Positions 23,859 to 32,894 are shown, counted from the first letter of the stretch. The stretch is 64,000 nt of DNA from Scytonema sp045865695 (GCF_045865695.1 NZ_BAACAP010000220.1:1-64000); one strand, 5' to 3'. Notes: generated by a model not told the origin, from the sequence alone. Made by a program: numbers and translations.

Positions 23859-25241
23859 ATGTCAGAAAACTTTGCAACTACTGGAACTATTGCCGCGATC
23901 GCAACTGCTATTATCCCTCAACAAGGCAGTGTTGGTATCGTGCGTGTTTCCGGGACGGAAGCAATACACATTGCTAAAACATTGTTTCGCGCACCAGGGC
24001 GTCAAGCTTGGGAAAGTCACCGCATTCTCTATGGTTATATCCGCCATCCACAAACGCGACAAGTTGTAGATGAAGCTCTTTTGCTGATTATGAAAGCGCC
24101 TCGTTCCTATACTCGCGATGATGTGGTGGAGTTTCACTGTCATGGAGGTATTATGGCAGTACAGCAGGTTTTGCAACTCTGTTTGGAAAATGGAGCTAGA
24201 CTAGCTCAGCCAGGAGAGTTTACTTTGCGGGCGTTTTTAAATGGGCGACTGGATTTAACTCAAGCAGAAAGTATTGCCGATTTAGTAGGTGCGCGATCGC
24301 CTCAAGCAGCACAAGCAGCCTTAGCAGGATTGCAGGGAAAATTAGCACAACCCATCCGTCAGTTACGGGCGAGTTGTTTGGATATACTAGCAGAAATTGA
24401 AGCCCGAATTGATTTTGAGGAAGACTTACCGCCATTAGATGAAACTCAAATTATCTCGGACATAGAGAGAGTTTCCACAGAAATAGCCAACATCTTGGTA
24501 ACTGCTGATAAAGGCGAACTGCTTCGCACGGGGTTAAAAGTCGCCATCGTCGGACGCCCAAATGTAGGTAAGTCGAGTTTATTGAATGCTTGGAGTCGAA
24601 GCGATCGCGCCATTGTGACTGACTTACCCGGTACGACTCGCGATGTTGTAGAATCACAGTTAGTTGTGGGTGGAATTCCCGTACAAGTCTTAGACACAGC
24701 CGGAATTCGAGAAACAGAAGACCGCGTCGAAAAGATTGGGGTTGAACGTTCCCAACGTGCTGCCAGTGAAGCGGATCTGGTGCTGTTAACTGTAGACGCT
24801 TCAACAGGTTGGACAGCAGGTGACGGAGAAATCTACGAACAAGTGCAACACCGTTCTTTGATTTTAGTTATCAATAAAATCGATTTAGCATCACCAGAAG
24901 AAGTTCAATATCCCAAAAGTATTAGCCACGTTGTCAAGACAGCCGTTGCTCAAAAGCAAGGGCTTGATGCTTTAGAAGCAGCGATTTTGGAAAAAGTCAA
25001 AGTCGATAAAGTACGAGCTTCTGACTTAGATTTAGCCATTAACCAAAGACAAGCAGCCGCACTCGTCAAAGCAAAAATGTCGTTAGAACAAGTACGGGAA
25101 ACCATCGCTCAACAACTCCCTCTTGATTTTTGGACAATTGACTTACGAGGTGCAATTCAAGCACTCGGAGAAATTACTGGAGAGGAGGTCACAGAATCAG
25201 TATTAGATAAAATTTTTAGCAAATTTTGTATTGGGAAATAA
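23859..25241 (+). CDS. mnmE: tRNA modification GTPase MnmE
   Basis: 460 residues. With MnmG it installs the (carboxymethyl)aminomethyl group on U34 of tRNA wobble positions. The N-terminal formyl-THF-binding domain (TIAAIATAIIPQQGSVGIVRVSG) covers 1-120. A helical domain encloses the G domain with G1 GRPNVGKSSLLN, G2/G3 DLPGTTRDVV and LDTAGIRETED, and G4 NKID. The C-terminal FCIGK supplies the conserved cysteine. The start at 23859 (MSENFATTGTIAAIAT) matches the family. It is complete and housekeeping. Confidence 0.97.
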   Translation: MSENFATTGTIAAIATAIIPQQGSVGIVRVSGTEAIHIAKTLFRAPGRQAWESHRILYGYIRHPQTRQVVDEALLLIMKAPRSYTRDDVVEFHCHGGIMAVQQVLQLCLENGARLAQPGEFTLRAFLNGRLDLTQAESIADLVGARSPQAAQAALAGLQGKLAQPIRQLRASCLDILAEIEARIDFEEDLPPLDETQIISDIERVSTEIANILVTADKGELLRTGLKVAIVGRPNVGKSSLLNAWSRSDRAIVTDLPGTTRDVVESQLVVGGIPVQVLDTAGIRETEDRVEKIGVERSQRAASEADLVLLTVDASTGWTAGDGEIYEQVQHRSLILVINKIDLASPEEVQYPKSISHVVKTAVAQKQGLDALEAAILEKVKVDKVRASDLDLAINQRQAAALVKAKMSLEQVRETIAQQLPLDFWTIDLRGAIQALGEITGEEVTESVLDKIFSKFCIGK

Positions 25242-25350
25242 CCCTCTTCCGGACTGCCATTAACATAGGACGGGCTAGAAGCCCATCCCACATTCCGAGG
25301 GGAATTTATTTCTTAGATATCCCTTGTGAAAAAACTAAATTTGATGTTAT

Positions 25351-26277
25351 TCAGGACTTAATACGACTGACAGGCGCAACCCCAGCCAAATCCAAAATTT
25401 GCGGAATCAAATCTTCACGCTTTACTGCCATCATGTGAACTCCATGACACAATTGACGCGCTATATGCACTTGTTCGGCAGCAATTTTCATTCCTTCTTC
25501 TAAAGGTTTTTTTGCTTTTGCTAATCTATCGATGATGTCTTGGGGAATATTCACACCCGGTACGCATCGATTGATAAATTGAGCGTTCTTAGCTGATTTT
25601 AAAAGAAAAATTCCAGCTAAAATCGGTTTATTACAACCACTAGCTATTCGATCCATAAACTTGTCTAGCCGTTCAAAATCTGTGATTAACTGACTTTGAA
25701 AGAACTGTGCGCCTGCTTCTAGCTTGCGATCGAATCGGCTTTGCAAACCCGACCAACTGTTACATTGTGGGTCAACAGCTGCACCAGGAAATAAGTTAAG
25801 CGCTCCATCTGTGAGAGGTTGCTCGTTACAATCAACACCGTAATTAAGTTTTTGTATCATTTGCAACAAACGGACTGACTCTAGATCGAACACGCCTTTG
25901 GCTTCCGGGTGATCTCCTGCTTTTACGGGGTCACCAGTCAAAGCGAGTATATTATAAATACCCAAAGCATGAGCGCCCATAAGATCGGCTTGCAAGCCAA
26001 TACGATTGCGATCGCGACACGCAATCTGACAAATCGGCTCAATTCCGTTTTGTAACAAAATAGCTGATGCCACTAGCGAAGACATCCGCAACACGGCACG
26101 GCTACCATCAGTGATATTGACGGCATGAACCCTCCCCTTAAGGGTCGCCGCCATTTCAATCATGTGTGTTGGATCTCCCCCTTTAGGAGGTGCAACCTCA
26201 GCCGTTACGAGAAACTCCCCTGCTTGTACGGCGGCACGAAATGAATTTAAGGGAGTCGTTTTCAAGATGTTGTCCAT
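25351..26277 (-). CDS. metF: methylenetetrahydrofolate reductase family protein
   Basis: 308-residue TIM-barrel protein of the MetF family (FAD-dependent reduction of 5,10-methylene-THF to 5-methyl-THF for methionine synthesis). Visible are the N-terminal VTAEVAPPKGGDP, the HAVNITDGSRAVLRMSS beta-loop, QIACRDRNRIGLQADLMGA and ILALTGDPVKAGDHP, with the Asp/Pro positions of the FAD site, and LAGIFLLKSAKNAQF near the C-terminus. The length and spacing match the shorter cyanobacterial MetF-like form, which differs from E. coli MetF and may use another reductant. It is followed downstream (by transcription) by the 3' end of mnmE, convergent. Confidence 0.85.
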   Translation of the reverse strand: MDNILKTTPLNSFRAAVQAGEFLVTAEVAPPKGGDPTHMIEMAATLKGRVHAVNITDGSRAVLRMSSLVASAILLQNGIEPICQIACRDRNRIGLQADLMGAHALGIYNILALTGDPVKAGDHPEAKGVFDLESVRLLQMIQKLNYGVDCNEQPLTDGALNLFPGAAVDPQCNSWSGLQSRFDRKLEAGAQFFQSQLITDFERLDKFMDRIASGCNKPILAGIFLLKSAKNAQFINRCVPGVNIPQDIIDRLAKAKKPLEEGMKIAAEQVHIARQLCHGVHMMAVKREDLIPQILDLAGVAPVSRIKS

Positions 26278-26351
26278 AAAATTGGAAGAGGTTAATTTTA
26301 GACCTTAGATGTACAGTCCATCTAAAATCTAAAATTAATCAGGTAAAAATG

Positions 26352-27365
26352 CTACAGTGGTAAGGAATAACCCATTGCCTTTTTAACCTGTGTCAGTGTT
26401 TCGTTGGCAACAGTCTCAGCTTTATGCCTTCCTTCACGTAATAGTGACTCAAGATATCCTTTATCGTCCAAAATCGCCTGATATTTCTCCTGGATGGGTT
26501 TCAATGCTTCATTTACCACATCTGTAAACATAGGCTTAAATTGTCCCCAGCCCATATCTTGACATTGAGCTGCAACTTCTTCCTTAGTCTTGCCTGAAAG
26601 CAGCATATACAATGTTAATAAATTGTTACTTTCAGGGCGCTCTGAATTATCAAACTCCAATCCGCGAACTGGATCGGTTTTACACCGCTTAATTTTCTTA
26701 GCAATCTCATCAGGAGAATCTAACAGATTAATCCGGCTCAATTCCGACGGATCGGACTTTGACATTTTCTTAGTCCCATCGGTCAAACTCATTACCCTAG
26801 CACCTTCCTTGCGAATTAAGGGTTCTGGTAACTTGAGTACAGGGCGATCCGGTTTGGCAAACATATGGTTAAACCTGTTAACGATATCCCGTGTTAATTC
26901 CAAATGTTGCTTTTGGTCTTCACCCACTGGCACTTTATCTGCTTGATACAGTAATATATCAGAAGCCATCAATACCGGGTAATCCAACAAACCCGTATTC
27001 ACGTTTTCTCCCTGTTTCACTGCCTTTTCTTTAAACTGAATCATGTCCTCAAGCCAGTTGAGGGGAGTGATACAGTTAAGCAACCAAGTCAGTTCGCTAT
27101 GGGCAGATACATGAGATTGTATAAAGATAGTGGAATGGCTGAGATCGATACCACACGCAAGATAGAGGGCTGCGATCGTGTAGCTGTCAGATGCAAGAGT
27201 TGCTGGATTGTGCGGTACAGTAATGGCGTGCAAATCCACCACACAAAAGAAATTATCATACTGATTTTGAATTTCCACCCAGTTACGGATAGCACCCAAG
27301 TAGTTACCCAAATGTAAATTGCCCGTAGGTTGAACGCCGGAAAGGACTCGTTGCTTGTTGCTCAT
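26352..27365 (-). CDS. trpS: tryptophanyl-tRNA synthetase
   Basis: 337-residue class I aminoacyl-tRNA synthetase that charges tRNA-Trp. The HIGH-like motif is PTGNLHLGNYLG near residue 15 and the KMSKS motif is KKMSKSDPSEL near residue 200. Also typical are LLNCITPLNWLEDM and the VGEDQKQHLELTRD tRNA/tryptophan pocket. Complete. The gap to the metF-like gene on the same strand is ~75 bp and contains an inverted repeat built on TCTAAAATCTAAAATTAA, so co-transcription is possible. Confidence 0.97.
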   Translation of the reverse strand: MSNKQRVLSGVQPTGNLHLGNYLGAIRNWVEIQNQYDNFFCVVDLHAITVPHNPATLASDSYTIAALYLACGIDLSHSTIFIQSHVSAHSELTWLLNCITPLNWLEDMIQFKEKAVKQGENVNTGLLDYPVLMASDILLYQADKVPVGEDQKQHLELTRDIVNRFNHMFAKPDRPVLKLPEPLIRKEGARVMSLTDGTKKMSKSDPSELSRINLLDSPDEIAKKIKRCKTDPVRGLEFDNSERPESNNLLTLYMLLSGKTKEEVAAQCQDMGWGQFKPMFTDVVNEALKPIQEKYQAILDDKGYLESLLREGRHKAETVANETLTQVKKAMGYSLPL

Positions 27366-27373
27366 GAATTTTA

Positions 27374-27466
27374 CTGTGAGTTGTTAGTGGTTGGTGGTTA
27401 GTGGTTAGTGGAAGAACTATTCACCCTAACTACTGTAGGGGCGCTCTTGCCGCCGCGCCCCTACTA
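27374..27466. repeat. GTGGTTA heptamers and GTAGGGGCG palindrome
   Basis: 27374-27412 is a run of (A/G)GTGGTTA-type heptamers. 27434-27466 is an imperfect palindrome GTAGGGGCG...CGCCCCTAC. Relatives of the palindrome occur at 35713-35738, 54220-54240 and 57640-57663. Confidence 0.75.
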
Positions 27467-27473
27467 ACCACTA

Positions 27474-27568
27474 ACAATTAGTTTACAAAAATAGATAAAA
27501 CGTGAGCTATTTTGAGATAACGTTCTTGTGGTAATTGTTTCATAATACGCTTAAAGGTAGTTAAAGCG
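27474..27568 (-). pseudogene. chimeric fragment including the tetR 3' end
   Basis: 27522-27568 matches 29642-29688, the 3' end of the TetR gene, with about six mismatches. The adjoining 27474-27519 matches 34028-34073, upstream of the radical SAM gene. Two parents ~4.4 kb apart are joined in one short intergenic segment. No protein is expected. Confidence 0.8.
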
Positions 27569-27641
27569 TTCATATTTAGAATTCTTCAGTAATTTTGACA
27601 TTGTAACTAGTGGATATATTTAGTTATGTTGAGGACAGAAT

Positions 27642-29297
27642 TTGGATGACAAGATTACTGTGTTTAATCTAGAAGACTTTTTCAACCTTTCCGCCGACCT
27701 ATTCTGTATCATCACTCTCGATGGTTGTTGTCAGCAAGTGAATCCAGCATGGGAACAAGTATTAGGATGGAAACCAGAAAACTTAATCGGGCGTCCTTGG
27801 TTAGAATTAGTCCATCCAGAGGATATTGTAACAAGTCAGCTACCAACTGAACCACAACAAAATTTACACTGGGATAACCGTTATCTTCACAAAGATGGTA
27901 GTTATCGGTGGCTGTCTTGGAGTCTATCAACTTCCCAACAGGGACTTATCTATGCAATAGGAAAAGACATCAACCAGCAGTCGCGGCAAATAGAAGCACT
28001 GCAAACCGAACGCCAAAGTCTTTATAACCTACTGAATCAGCTACCTGCTTTCCTTTATCTACAACCTAATAATTATGAGGTAGGATTTTATAACAAACGC
28101 TTCCAGGAAGTATTTGGAGACCCTACAGGGAAACGTTGTTATGAGGCGATCGCTGGACTGAAACAACCTTGTCCGATCTGTCCCACCTTTCGCGTCTTTG
28201 ACAGTAATACTCCGCAACTTTGGGAATGGGTTGATAGTAAAACAGGTAATGTGTATCAGATTTATGATTATCCGTTCAAGAATATGAACGGGGAGCCAAT
28301 GGTTGTGGAAATGGGTTTAGATATTACTGCTGTCAAAAAAGCGGAAGCAGCTTTGCGACAACGCGAGAAGGAATTAACTCAAAAAAATCAACAACTCCAA
28401 AAAGCACTAACACAATTAAAAAAGACGCAAGCGCAACTCATTCAAACTGAAAAGATGTCTTCTTTAGGGCAACTAGTGGCTGGAGTGGCTCATGAAATTA
28501 ACAACCCTGTTAACTTCATCAATGGTAATATTACCCATGCTAAAGAATATATTCAACAATTGCTAGAACTGCTGCAACTTTATCAAAAAGAATATCCCGA
28601 TCCCACACAAGTCATTCAGTCAGCAAGATCGGCGATCGAGTTAGAGTTTCTCACTGAGGACTTAAAAAAATTGCTAGATTCCATGAAAATGGGATGCGAT
28701 CGCATTCGCGATCTTGTACTATCGTTGCGAAACTTCTCTCGACTGGATGAAGCGGAAATGAAAACTGTGGATATCCACAGTGGTATTGAAAGTACATTAT
28801 TGATTTTGCAAAAACGCCTTAAAGCTAGAGCGAACCATCCATCAATTGAAATTATTAAAGAGTACGGTCAACTACCTTTAGTAGAATGTTATGCAGGTCA
28901 ACTTAACCAGGTGTTGATGAACATTATCATTAATGCGATCGACGCTTTAGAAAATCCGTCTGTTATCGCTCGACGCAATCGCCCACAAATCGTTATTCGC
29001 ACGAAGTTACTCAACTCAAATTGGGTTGCGATTGAAATTGCTGATAATGCTTTGGGAATGTCGCAAGAAGTTAAACAGCGTCTATTTGAACCTTTTTTTA
29101 CGACCAAACCAGCAGGTAAGGGAACTGGTTTAGGAATGTCAATTAGCTATCAAATTATTACGGGAAAACATCAAGGACGTTTAGACTGTATTTCATCTCC
29201 AGGAGAAGGAGCAAAATTCATCATTGAGATTCCCATTCAACAAGTTAAATCTGTACAAGCAAAGATACCAGAAGGTCACAACATTCCAGATACATAA
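27642..29297 (+). CDS. PAS-domain sensor histidine kinase
   Basis: 551 residues, starting at a TTG (27642) because no ATG or GTG is available in frame nearby. The first PAS domain covers ~10-115 (DLFCIITLDGCCQQVNPAWEQ). A second PAS-like segment covers ~128-230 and contains KRCYEAIAGLKQPCPICP, a cysteine cluster (C-x14-C-x2-C by eye) that could bind metal. Coiled coil at ~232-275. The H box VAGVAHEINNPVNF puts the phospho-accepting His at ~284. The HATPase domain has NQVLMNIIINAIDAL, EIADNALGMS (G1 usually DNGxGM, here DNALGM) and GKGTGLGMSI. No membrane segments, so cytosolic; the stimulus is unknown and no response regulator is adjacent. Typical of orphan cyanobacterial kinases. Confidence 0.92.
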   Translation: MDDKITVFNLEDFFNLSADLFCIITLDGCCQQVNPAWEQVLGWKPENLIGRPWLELVHPEDIVTSQLPTEPQQNLHWDNRYLHKDGSYRWLSWSLSTSQQGLIYAIGKDINQQSRQIEALQTERQSLYNLLNQLPAFLYLQPNNYEVGFYNKRFQEVFGDPTGKRCYEAIAGLKQPCPICPTFRVFDSNTPQLWEWVDSKTGNVYQIYDYPFKNMNGEPMVVEMGLDITAVKKAEAALRQREKELTQKNQQLQKALTQLKKTQAQLIQTEKMSSLGQLVAGVAHEINNPVNFINGNITHAKEYIQQLLELLQLYQKEYPDPTQVIQSARSAIELEFLTEDLKKLLDSMKMGCDRIRDLVLSLRNFSRLDEAEMKTVDIHSGIESTLLILQKRLKARANHPSIEIIKEYGQLPLVECYAGQLNQVLMNIIINAIDALENPSVIARRNRPQIVIRTKLLNSNWVAIEIADNALGMSQEVKQRLFEPFFTTKPAGKGTGLGMSISYQIITGKHQGRLDCISSPGEGAKFIIEIPIQQVKSVQAKIPEGHNIPDT

Positions 29298-29376
29298 CAG
29301 ATTCTTTCGGTAGTAACAGAGTGCGAGCAAAAGTAGTTGGTACGTAGGATATTGCGACATTATTTTAAAATAAATC

Positions 29377-29542
29377 TTATTCATTGGCAAAATAACTAGG
29401 AGAAATCTGGAAAAAAGTAGCAAATTCTTTAATTTGAGCCTCTGTAAGCCTCTGTTTACCATCTAAAATCTCTAAAACAGTAGACTCGCTTCCACAAATG
29501 TGAGCCAAATCTTTTGAACTCAAATTAGATTCCTCTAATAAG
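29377..29542 (-). pseudogene. C-terminal fragment of HTH antitoxin (HigA-like)
   Basis: The frame reads LLEESNLSSKDLAHICGSES then TVLEILDGKQRLTEAQIKEF and ends SPSYFANE-stop, the second half of a HigA-type XRE antitoxin. Upstream it dissolves into GGGCAGA heptamer repeats (29543-29572), so the N-terminus is lost. No cognate toxin is adjacent. It is a relic. Confidence 0.75.
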
Positions 29543-29630
29543 GCAGAGGGCAGAGGGCAGAGGGCAGAAGGGAGGAATAAGTATTGAAGGCACTATAATG
29601 CCCAAATAAGGTTTTTCGTCTTCCTACAAC

Positions 29631-30173
29631 TCAAGAGCAAAGTTCTTGCGGTAATTGTTTGACAACACGCTTAAAGGGAGTTAAATCGTCTAACCCGTGT
29701 GCCACTATTAAGGCTCCTTGAATTATTATGAGGGCATTTTCTGCTCGTTCTTTTGCTAGCGACTCTTTTAACCCTGATTCTATTAAAACATCCGCGATCG
29801 CATCAATCCACGCACGCAAGACTGTTTGTACTTTGGCATGAAAAACATCTCGTCCAGACCCCATCAAGATTACGGCTGTCAAGCAGGGTTGTTGTCCACC
29901 CTCGTATAACTCTAGAACGCGATCGCACATTCTACCCAATCGAGTCCGCGCATCTCCTTCCGAACGCAGTGCTTTTAAGATATGTTGCTCGAACCAGCCA
30001 TTGAGAAAGTCCAATACAGTCGTCATCATTTCATCTTTACCTCCAGGGAAGTGATGATAGAGGCTTGCTTTCCCTAGACCTGTTGCTTGAGAAATTTTGG
30101 ATAGGGTTGTGCCATCATAACCATACTGTCGAAATAATTGCAGCAAACAAGGGATGTAAGTATCTTTTACCAT
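29631..30173 (-). CDS. TetR-family repressor
   Basis: 180-residue TetR/AcrR regulator. The N-terminal helix-turn-helix (FRQYGYDGTTLSKISQATGL then GKASLYHHFPGGKDEM) is followed by a ligand-binding helical domain of the type found with YxaF/LmrA-like regulators (LTAVILMGSGRDVFH). Divergent from the GST gene, with two copies of an ATACCGAACGATTGGTAC site between the starts, one of them over the likely GST promoter, so it probably represses GST plus the downstream flavin protein and itself. The inducer is unknown but likely an electrophile or reactive compound. A copy of its last ~47 bp is at 27522-27568. Confidence 0.9.
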   Translation of the reverse strand: MVKDTYIPCLLQLFRQYGYDGTTLSKISQATGLGKASLYHHFPGGKDEMMTTVLDFLNGWFEQHILKALRSEGDARTRLGRMCDRVLELYEGGQQPCLTAVILMGSGRDVFHAKVQTVLRAWIDAIADVLIESGLKESLAKERAENALIIIQGALIVAHGLDDLTPFKRVVKQLPQELCS

Positions 30174-30199
30174 TTATATGGGAATTACAAATCGATCTA

Positions 30200-30252
30200 T
30201 TGACATTATACCGAACGATTGGTACGATAATTGTATACCGAACGATTGGTAC
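30200..30252 (+). promoter_or_regulatory. TetR-controlled promoter with two operators
   Basis: TTGACA (30200-30205) and TACGAT (30223-30228) are 17 bp apart, a good sigma-70-type promoter for the GST gene at 30262. Identical 18-bp imperfect palindromes ATACCGAACGATTGGTAC at 30208-30225 and 30235-30252 overlap the spacer, the -10 region and the transcription start area. Confidence 0.8.
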
Positions 30253-30261
30253 AATAAACTC

Positions 30262-30861
30262 ATGATTAAGCTTTACGGTCACGAAATATCTGGCAATAGC
30301 TACAAACCAAGGCTTTTGCTATCGCTTTTAAACATTGAGTACGAATGGATTAAAGTTGATTTGATGAAGGGAGAACACAAATCTCCCGAATTTCTTGCCA
30401 TTAATCCCTTTGGTCAAGTTCCCGTGCTTGTAGATGGCGATACTACGCTTGCAGATGCACAGGCAATACTGATATATTTAGCTCGTCAATATGGTGACGA
30501 ACAATGGTTGCCACTTGATGCTGTAGCACTGAGCCGAGTCGTGCGTTGGCTATCCACAGCAGCATGTGAAATTCGTCAGGGACCAGAATTTGCTCGTCGA
30601 TATTATTTGTTCAATGCCACTTATGTCAATATTGACTGGGCAAACCAAAAAGCAGAATTTATTCTGACACAGCTTAACCAACATTTGAGCGCTCGTCAAT
30701 GGTTGGAATGCGAACGCCAAACTATTGCAGATATAGCAGTTTTCCCCTACGTTGCTCTAGCACCTGATGGCAAAATTTCACTGGAACCTTATCAACACGT
30801 TCTCAGTTGGATAGAAAGAGTCAAGCAGCTACCAGGTTATATTCCTATGATGGGATTGTAG
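30262..30861 (+). CDS. glutathione S-transferase
   Basis: 199 residues from ATG 30262 (MIKLYGHEISGNSYKPRLLL); the longer frame from 30178 would translate the operators. A thioredoxin-fold N-terminal domain (cis-Pro in NPFGQVPVLVDGD, then TLADAQAILIYLARQYG) is followed by the all-helical C-terminal domain. It conjugates glutathione to electrophiles or acts as a reductase. First gene after the TetR operators and 48 bp before the flavin oxidoreductase-like gene, so they likely form a TetR-controlled detoxification operon. The substrate cannot be inferred. Confidence 0.92.
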   Translation: MIKLYGHEISGNSYKPRLLLSLLNIEYEWIKVDLMKGEHKSPEFLAINPFGQVPVLVDGDTTLADAQAILIYLARQYGDEQWLPLDAVALSRVVRWLSTAACEIRQGPEFARRYYLFNATYVNIDWANQKAEFILTQLNQHLSARQWLECERQTIADIAVFPYVALAPDGKISLEPYQHVLSWIERVKQLPGYIPMMGL

Positions 30862-30909
30862 GAATTCGCAGTCAATGAATGACCGTTCTACAAATCAAAG
30901 AAAAAATTT

Positions 30910-31506
30910 ATGTCACGCAAATTTACCCAAATTGCCTTTACTCCTGCTGTGAAAGCTGCTCAAGAACAAAGAGGATCGCGGGAGACTTATGCTCGATTTG
31001 AACAAAATGGGCCAGAAAACGATACTGTTACACCGGAAATTGAAGATTTTATTGCTCAACTAGATGGCTTTTATTTGGGAACTGTCAGTTCTAATGGATA
31101 TCCTTACATTCAGTTTCGTGGTGGTAGCCCTGGTTTTTTAAAGGTTCTGGATAGGAAAACACTAGGTTTTGCAGACTTCAAGGGAAATATCCAGTATGTT
31201 ACAGTGGGGAATCTTTCAGAAAACGACAAAGCATTTTTGTTTTTAATGGACTATCGCCATCGCAAACGGCTAAAAATTTGGGGAAGAGCAACTTATGTTG
31301 AAGGCGATACTCAGTTGATTGAACGTTTGAAAATCTCTGGATACGAAGCAGAAATTGAAAGAGCTATTTTATTTCATATTGAGGCATGGAACTGGAATTG
31401 TCCGCAGCATATTCCCATTCGCTATTCCCAACAAGAAGTAGATGCAATGCAAGCTAGAATTGCTGAATTAGAGCAACTTCTTGCTAATACCAATCAGTTG
31501 TCTTAG
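30910..31506 (+). CDS. pyridoxamine 5'-phosphate oxidase family protein
   Basis: 198-residue FMN-binding split-barrel protein. Residues 45-140 carry FYLGTVSSNGYPYIQFRGGS, VLDRKTLGFADFKGNIQY and FLFLMDYRHRKRLKIWGRAT, matching general-stress / PNPOx-like flavoproteins that bind FMN or F420. A C-terminal helix (DAMQARIAELEQLLANT) may form a coiled coil. The true biosynthetic PdxH is distinguishable, so this is unlikely to make PLP. Second gene of the TetR/GST locus, suggesting a role in reducing or sensing reactive compounds. Confidence 0.88.
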   Translation: MSRKFTQIAFTPAVKAAQEQRGSRETYARFEQNGPENDTVTPEIEDFIAQLDGFYLGTVSSNGYPYIQFRGGSPGFLKVLDRKTLGFADFKGNIQYVTVGNLSENDKAFLFLMDYRHRKRLKIWGRATYVEGDTQLIERLKISGYEAEIERAILFHIEAWNWNCPQHIPIRYSQQEVDAMQARIAELEQLLANTNQLS

Positions 31507-31540
31507 AGATGAATTATAAAGTAAACATTAAGGAGAGTGT

Positions 31541-31569
31541 AGGTTGGGTTGAGGAACGAAACCCAACAT
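31541..31569. repeat. palindromic repeat GTAGGTTGGGTTGAGG...
   Basis: GTAGGTTGGGTT-N-AACCCAAC-type inverted repeat preceded by TAAAGTAAACATTAAG. A second copy with the same flank is at 33013-33066, bracketing the fibrillin to PIN segment. Small dispersed element. Confidence 0.75.
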
Positions 31570-31659
31570 TTCATCGAATTATTGAGTCTCACCTTGTTTT
31601 ACCCAACCAACACAATAGATTGGGCATTGGGATATTGGGGAGTGCGATCGCTGTTAGAA

Positions 31660-32304
31660 TTATTCAAAATTAGTAGAGCCGTTGGATTTTGTGAGAATAA
31701 ACAAACTTCCATCTCCCCCACGTCCAATTCTTAAGGATTCATCTAAGTAAGTAATATCGAGAGTAGCAACTCTGTTGGTAGGATTATTCGCTGGAACAAC
31801 CTTAAATGGATTGAGTTGGGGAGTTGTAATACCAAGAATCTTCTCTATCGACAGGTAGCGTTTGTCAAAATAAACATTGATACGGTTGTTCGGTGAATCT
31901 AATGAATCTGCTTGGGCTGGCTCAAAACGAGCTGTCACTTTAACATATCCTGACACCAGCCCGAGAGGATGTTTCACACGAGCTAAGTTGAAAAACGATT
32001 TATTTGTAACATCAATGACTTGATAAACTTTACCTAACTTTAATCCCAATGGGAGAGAGGTTAGAGAACGAATTTCTCTAGCAGTGGAATACTGTAATTG
32101 CCAAGCTCCATCTAACAAAGAAGTTGCATGGAGTAGAGGGTTGGGATTGGGATTGACACTTTCAAGTTCTATTGTCAATTGCTCGATTTCGCTAGAACGA
32201 GCTTTGTCTAGCTGCAAATCGGTTATAGGAGAACCATCGCTTTGGGTATTAATTTTTGCAAGCGAGGTTTGTAATTTTTCCTTAATTACAAATTGATTAT
32301 TCAA
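31660..32304 (-). CDS. PAP/fibrillin family protein
   Basis: 214 residues of the plastid lipid-associated protein/fibrillin family, lipocalin-like proteins associated with thylakoids and plastoglobule-type lipid bodies in photosynthetic cells. Visible are an N-terminal helical region, LDGAWQLQYSTAREIRSL and KVYQVIDVTNKSFFNLA, FEPA in the mid-part, and the C-terminal LDITYLDESLRIGRGGDGSL then FILTK motif with the conserved Arg-Gly-Gly. A 122-bp piece of the gene is copied at 42646-42767. Good marker for an oxygenic phototroph. Confidence 0.9.
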   Translation of the reverse strand: MNNQFVIKEKLQTSLAKINTQSDGSPITDLQLDKARSSEIEQLTIELESVNPNPNPLLHATSLLDGAWQLQYSTAREIRSLTSLPLGLKLGKVYQVIDVTNKSFFNLARVKHPLGLVSGYVKVTARFEPAQADSLDSPNNRINVYFDKRYLSIEKILGITTPQLNPFKVVPANNPTNRVATLDITYLDESLRIGRGGDGSLFILTKSNGSTNFE

Positions 32305-32341
32305 GACTGTCTACTTTTTTAAACAGCATATAAATTGTATC

Positions 32342-32543
32342 TTAATTAGGCTTGCTTGGATAGCTGTTGAGGAGATCGTTTTCGTAGCCGATGACTAATC
32401 GCATAACTCCGTGATTGCGGATTAAACCTTCTAATTCCCAATGCGGCGAGGGTGAGGATGCGAGCGGAAAAGAAACCTGTAGAGCGATCGGATCTGACTG
32501 CACAATTCAGAGCAGGTTCGTAGAATTCTTTAATTAAGCTCAA
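32342..32543 (-). pseudogene. N-terminal fragment of a PLD-helicase-type protein
   Basis: First frame reads SLIKEFYEPALNCAVRSDRS then TGFFSARILTLAALGI. After a frameshift near 32455 the other frame continues GLIRNHGVMRLVIGYENDLL. Together they resemble the start of large helicase proteins with a phospholipase D-like N-terminal domain (pattern FY.P....V.YDR..GFFS...L..AA.GL..LI.N.G.MRL). These occur in defence islands. Only ~65 residues survive. Confidence 0.55.
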
Positions 32544-32603
32544 AGTGTCGTGTCAGAATCATATTTAGTTTGCCAAGTGTAATCTGTAAGAAGAGACATT
32601 TAG

Positions 32604-32873
32604 TTAAGCTAACCAGTTATGTACAGTCAAGCCAGAAATTTGACAAAAATGGGATTGATTATTAGTAACAATCGCCATGTTATTGACCATTGCTGAAGCA
32701 GCAATCAAAATATCCGCATCCCCGATAGGAGTTCCTTTTTTCCTTAGTTCTGCATAGATATTAGCTGCTTGAACAACTATCTCATCAGTTAAAGGGAGAA
32801 TAATATTATTGGAGCAAAATTGCTCAAATGTGTTGAGTTGTTTATTAGCTGCTTTAGCTTTCACGGTTTGCAT
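32604..32873 (-). CDS. PIN-domain (VapC-like) protein, N-terminally truncated
   Basis: 89 residues corresponding to the C-terminal two-thirds of a VapC-type ribonuclease toxin: YAELRKKGTPIGDADILIAA (second and third acidic positions), AIVTNNQSHFCQISGLTVHNW (last acidic region, here N replaces the usual D). The N-terminal strand with the first catalytic Asp (MxLLDTN) is missing. Upstream lies a dispersed ACCGCAGATGAACGCAGAT element shared with 46595-46640, so an insertion or deletion has removed the 5' end. Probably inactive. No antitoxin is adjacent. Confidence 0.65.
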   Translation of the reverse strand: MQTVKAKAANKQLNTFEQFCSNNIILPLTDEIVVQAANIYAELRKKGTPIGDADILIAASAMVNNMAIVTNNQSHFCQISGLTVHNWLA

Positions 32874-32894
32874 TTGATAACCTCTTGATTAAAG

